A stretch of 64,000 nucleotides of DNA from Phytophthora quininea (Eukaryota; Oomycota; Peronosporomycetes; Peronosporales; Peronosporaceae), in NCBI GenBank assembly GCA_011947345.1, contig JAAVTG010000325.1, positions 24,798-88,797 of the forward strand, in the 5' to 3' direction. Below are positions 63,061-64,000 of this stretch, piece after piece; the first letter of the stretch is position 1; the number at the start of each line of letters is the position of its first letter. Below the pieces are notes generated by a model. The model had not been told where the DNA came from. It searched no databases and saw nothing but the letters and a program-made list of their open reading frames with translations. A program made the translations under genes and the position numbers.

Positions 63061-63625
63061 GCTCGCCCAAGCCAGGCACTGACTAAAAACAGTATTATCC
63101 GAATACACACTATTTACAGCCGTAACCAAGTGAATTACAGCCGTCAAACACAAAATAACACACGAAACACCGCCAACCAGTCTTGGAACGACCTCGGTGC
63201 CGGCGAGTTAAGCTTGCCGACTATGCCAGGCGTCCTCACGAACCGTATGCAGACTCTGAGCGCCTTCCCTTGCGTCCTGGAGGCGTGGCAAGTCGTGCCA
63301 GCGCAGATACGACACGAGAAGAGGCTTGCTGGAGGACGGGGCAAGAGCGTGAAACCGGGTCAGAAGCAGTAGTAATGCAGTTGCGCGCCATTTTTGGGTG
63401 ATTTTGCATCGAGTATCGGATTCAGAAGTAGCGAAAGGCGAGGAGGAGTAGAATAATAAATAGGAAGTTTGTGATGAGGAGAGAGAAGTGGAGAAAAGGG
63501 TTGGCTGGTTTGAGCTAGAAGTAAAAATAGTTTGAAGAAGTATTGTTAGGAGTGAAATGGTTGATGAAAGATAAAATGGGTGTGTTTTGTTTAGGTTTGT
63601 TTGGTAGATGGAAATTGTATATAGT
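63061..63625. other. Terminal unique region
   Basis: 565 bp. An 80-aa ORF at 63130-63372 has no motif and is probably chance. From about 63410 the + strand is again C-poor. Confidence 0.5.
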
Positions 63626-63665
63626 GTTAGGGTTTAGGGTTTAGGGTTTAGGGTTTAGGGTTTAG
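63626..63665 (+). repeat. Short interstitial telomere tract
   Basis: About five perfect TTTAGGG heptamers. They are separated from the terminal array by 63 bp of unrelated sequence (63666-63728). Confidence 0.97.
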
Positions 63666-63728
63666 TAGAGGCGTTCCTGGAAAATTGAACCTTGGGATTT
63701 CTATGAAACTTTGCACACATATGTATCT

Positions 63729-64000
63729 CTAGGGTTTAGGGTTTAGGGTTTAGGGTTTAGGGTTTAGGGTTTAGGGTTTAGGGTTTAGGGTTTAGGGTTT
63801 AGGGTTTAGGGTTTAGGGTTTAGGGTTTAGGGTTTAGGGTTTAGGGTTTAGGGTTTAGGGTTTAGGGTTTAGGGTTTAGGGTTTAGGGTTTAGGGTTTAG
63901 GGTTTAGGGTTTAGGGTTTAGGGTTTAGGGTTTAGGGTTTAGGGTTTAGGGTTTAGGGTTTAGGGTTTAGGGTTTAGGGTTTAGGGTTTAGGGTTTAGGG
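63729..64000 (+). repeat. Telomere (TTTAGGG)n
   Basis: About 38 uninterrupted heptamers to the last base of the window. G-rich strand reading toward the 3' end marks a true right chromosome end. Confidence 0.99.

Noticed and set aside
1..64000. tRNA or rRNA genes
   Set aside because: No cloverleaf or rRNA core sequence was noticed by eye; a tRNAscan run would be decisive.

Overview
The window is the right end of a chromosome of an oomycete (water mould). The + strand runs into an uninterrupted TTTAGGG array at 63729-64000, the orientation expected at a true right telomere. Gene content is stramenopile-like. Introns are short (about 55-110 bp) GT-AG introns, and matches to the oomycete initiator (GCTCATT...) precede some genes. 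The genus cannot be fixed from the sequence alone.

Layout. 1-15.7 kb is gene-dense and housekeeping in character: three tandem MPC2 copies, NUP35, cytochrome c, RPF1, PEX14 and a cyclin K/T-type gene. 15.8-33.3 kb was originally a head-to-head pair of sedoheptulokinase genes (SHPK1 on -, SHPK2 on +) with a small helix-turn-helix ORF between them. The pair is now split by a 13-kb Copia retrotransposon (17626-30647, TSD CCGTC, 108-bp LTRs differing at one base). That Copia carries further insertions: a MULE with an intact transposase inside its left LTR, a pogo-like element inside its RNase H region, a Crypton inside the pogo transposase, and a hAT-like MITE. 33.4-51.8 kb is again genic: secreted serine protease, membrane proteins, an acylated Pro-rich repeat protein, a coiled-coil protein divergent from a Tim17-family protein, a multi-EF-hand protein, FIBP, a large secreted Gly/Val repeat protein, MICU1-like and a single-pass membrane protein. 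52-57.8 kb holds a Cys/His repeat gene abutting a truncated Helitron. 58.6-60.4 kb has a SET-domain gene and a small unknown gene. From 60.6 kb the sequence is subtelomeric: six 129-bp tandem repeats, a C-poor stretch, a diverged repeat cluster, a short interstitial telomere tract and the telomere.

Reading the frames. In almost every conserved gene the reading frame slips by one base at a homopolymer run, usually one base short, while the protein continues perfectly in the next frame. The same happens in unrelated single-copy genes and in each unit of a coding repeat (71-bp period where 72 is needed). I read this mainly as uncorrected long-read base-calling error, so most broken genes here are annotated as genes rather than pseudogenes. 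True nonsense lesions, such as the in-frame TAG in the pogo transposase, are noted separately.

Functionally the genes do not form one pathway. The most unusual proteins are a PEX14 carrying a PUB-like (p97-adaptor type) domain between its coiled coil and its C-terminal KPWE motif, the divergent sedoheptulokinase pair, and the tandem MPC2 family with an intron present in only one copy.
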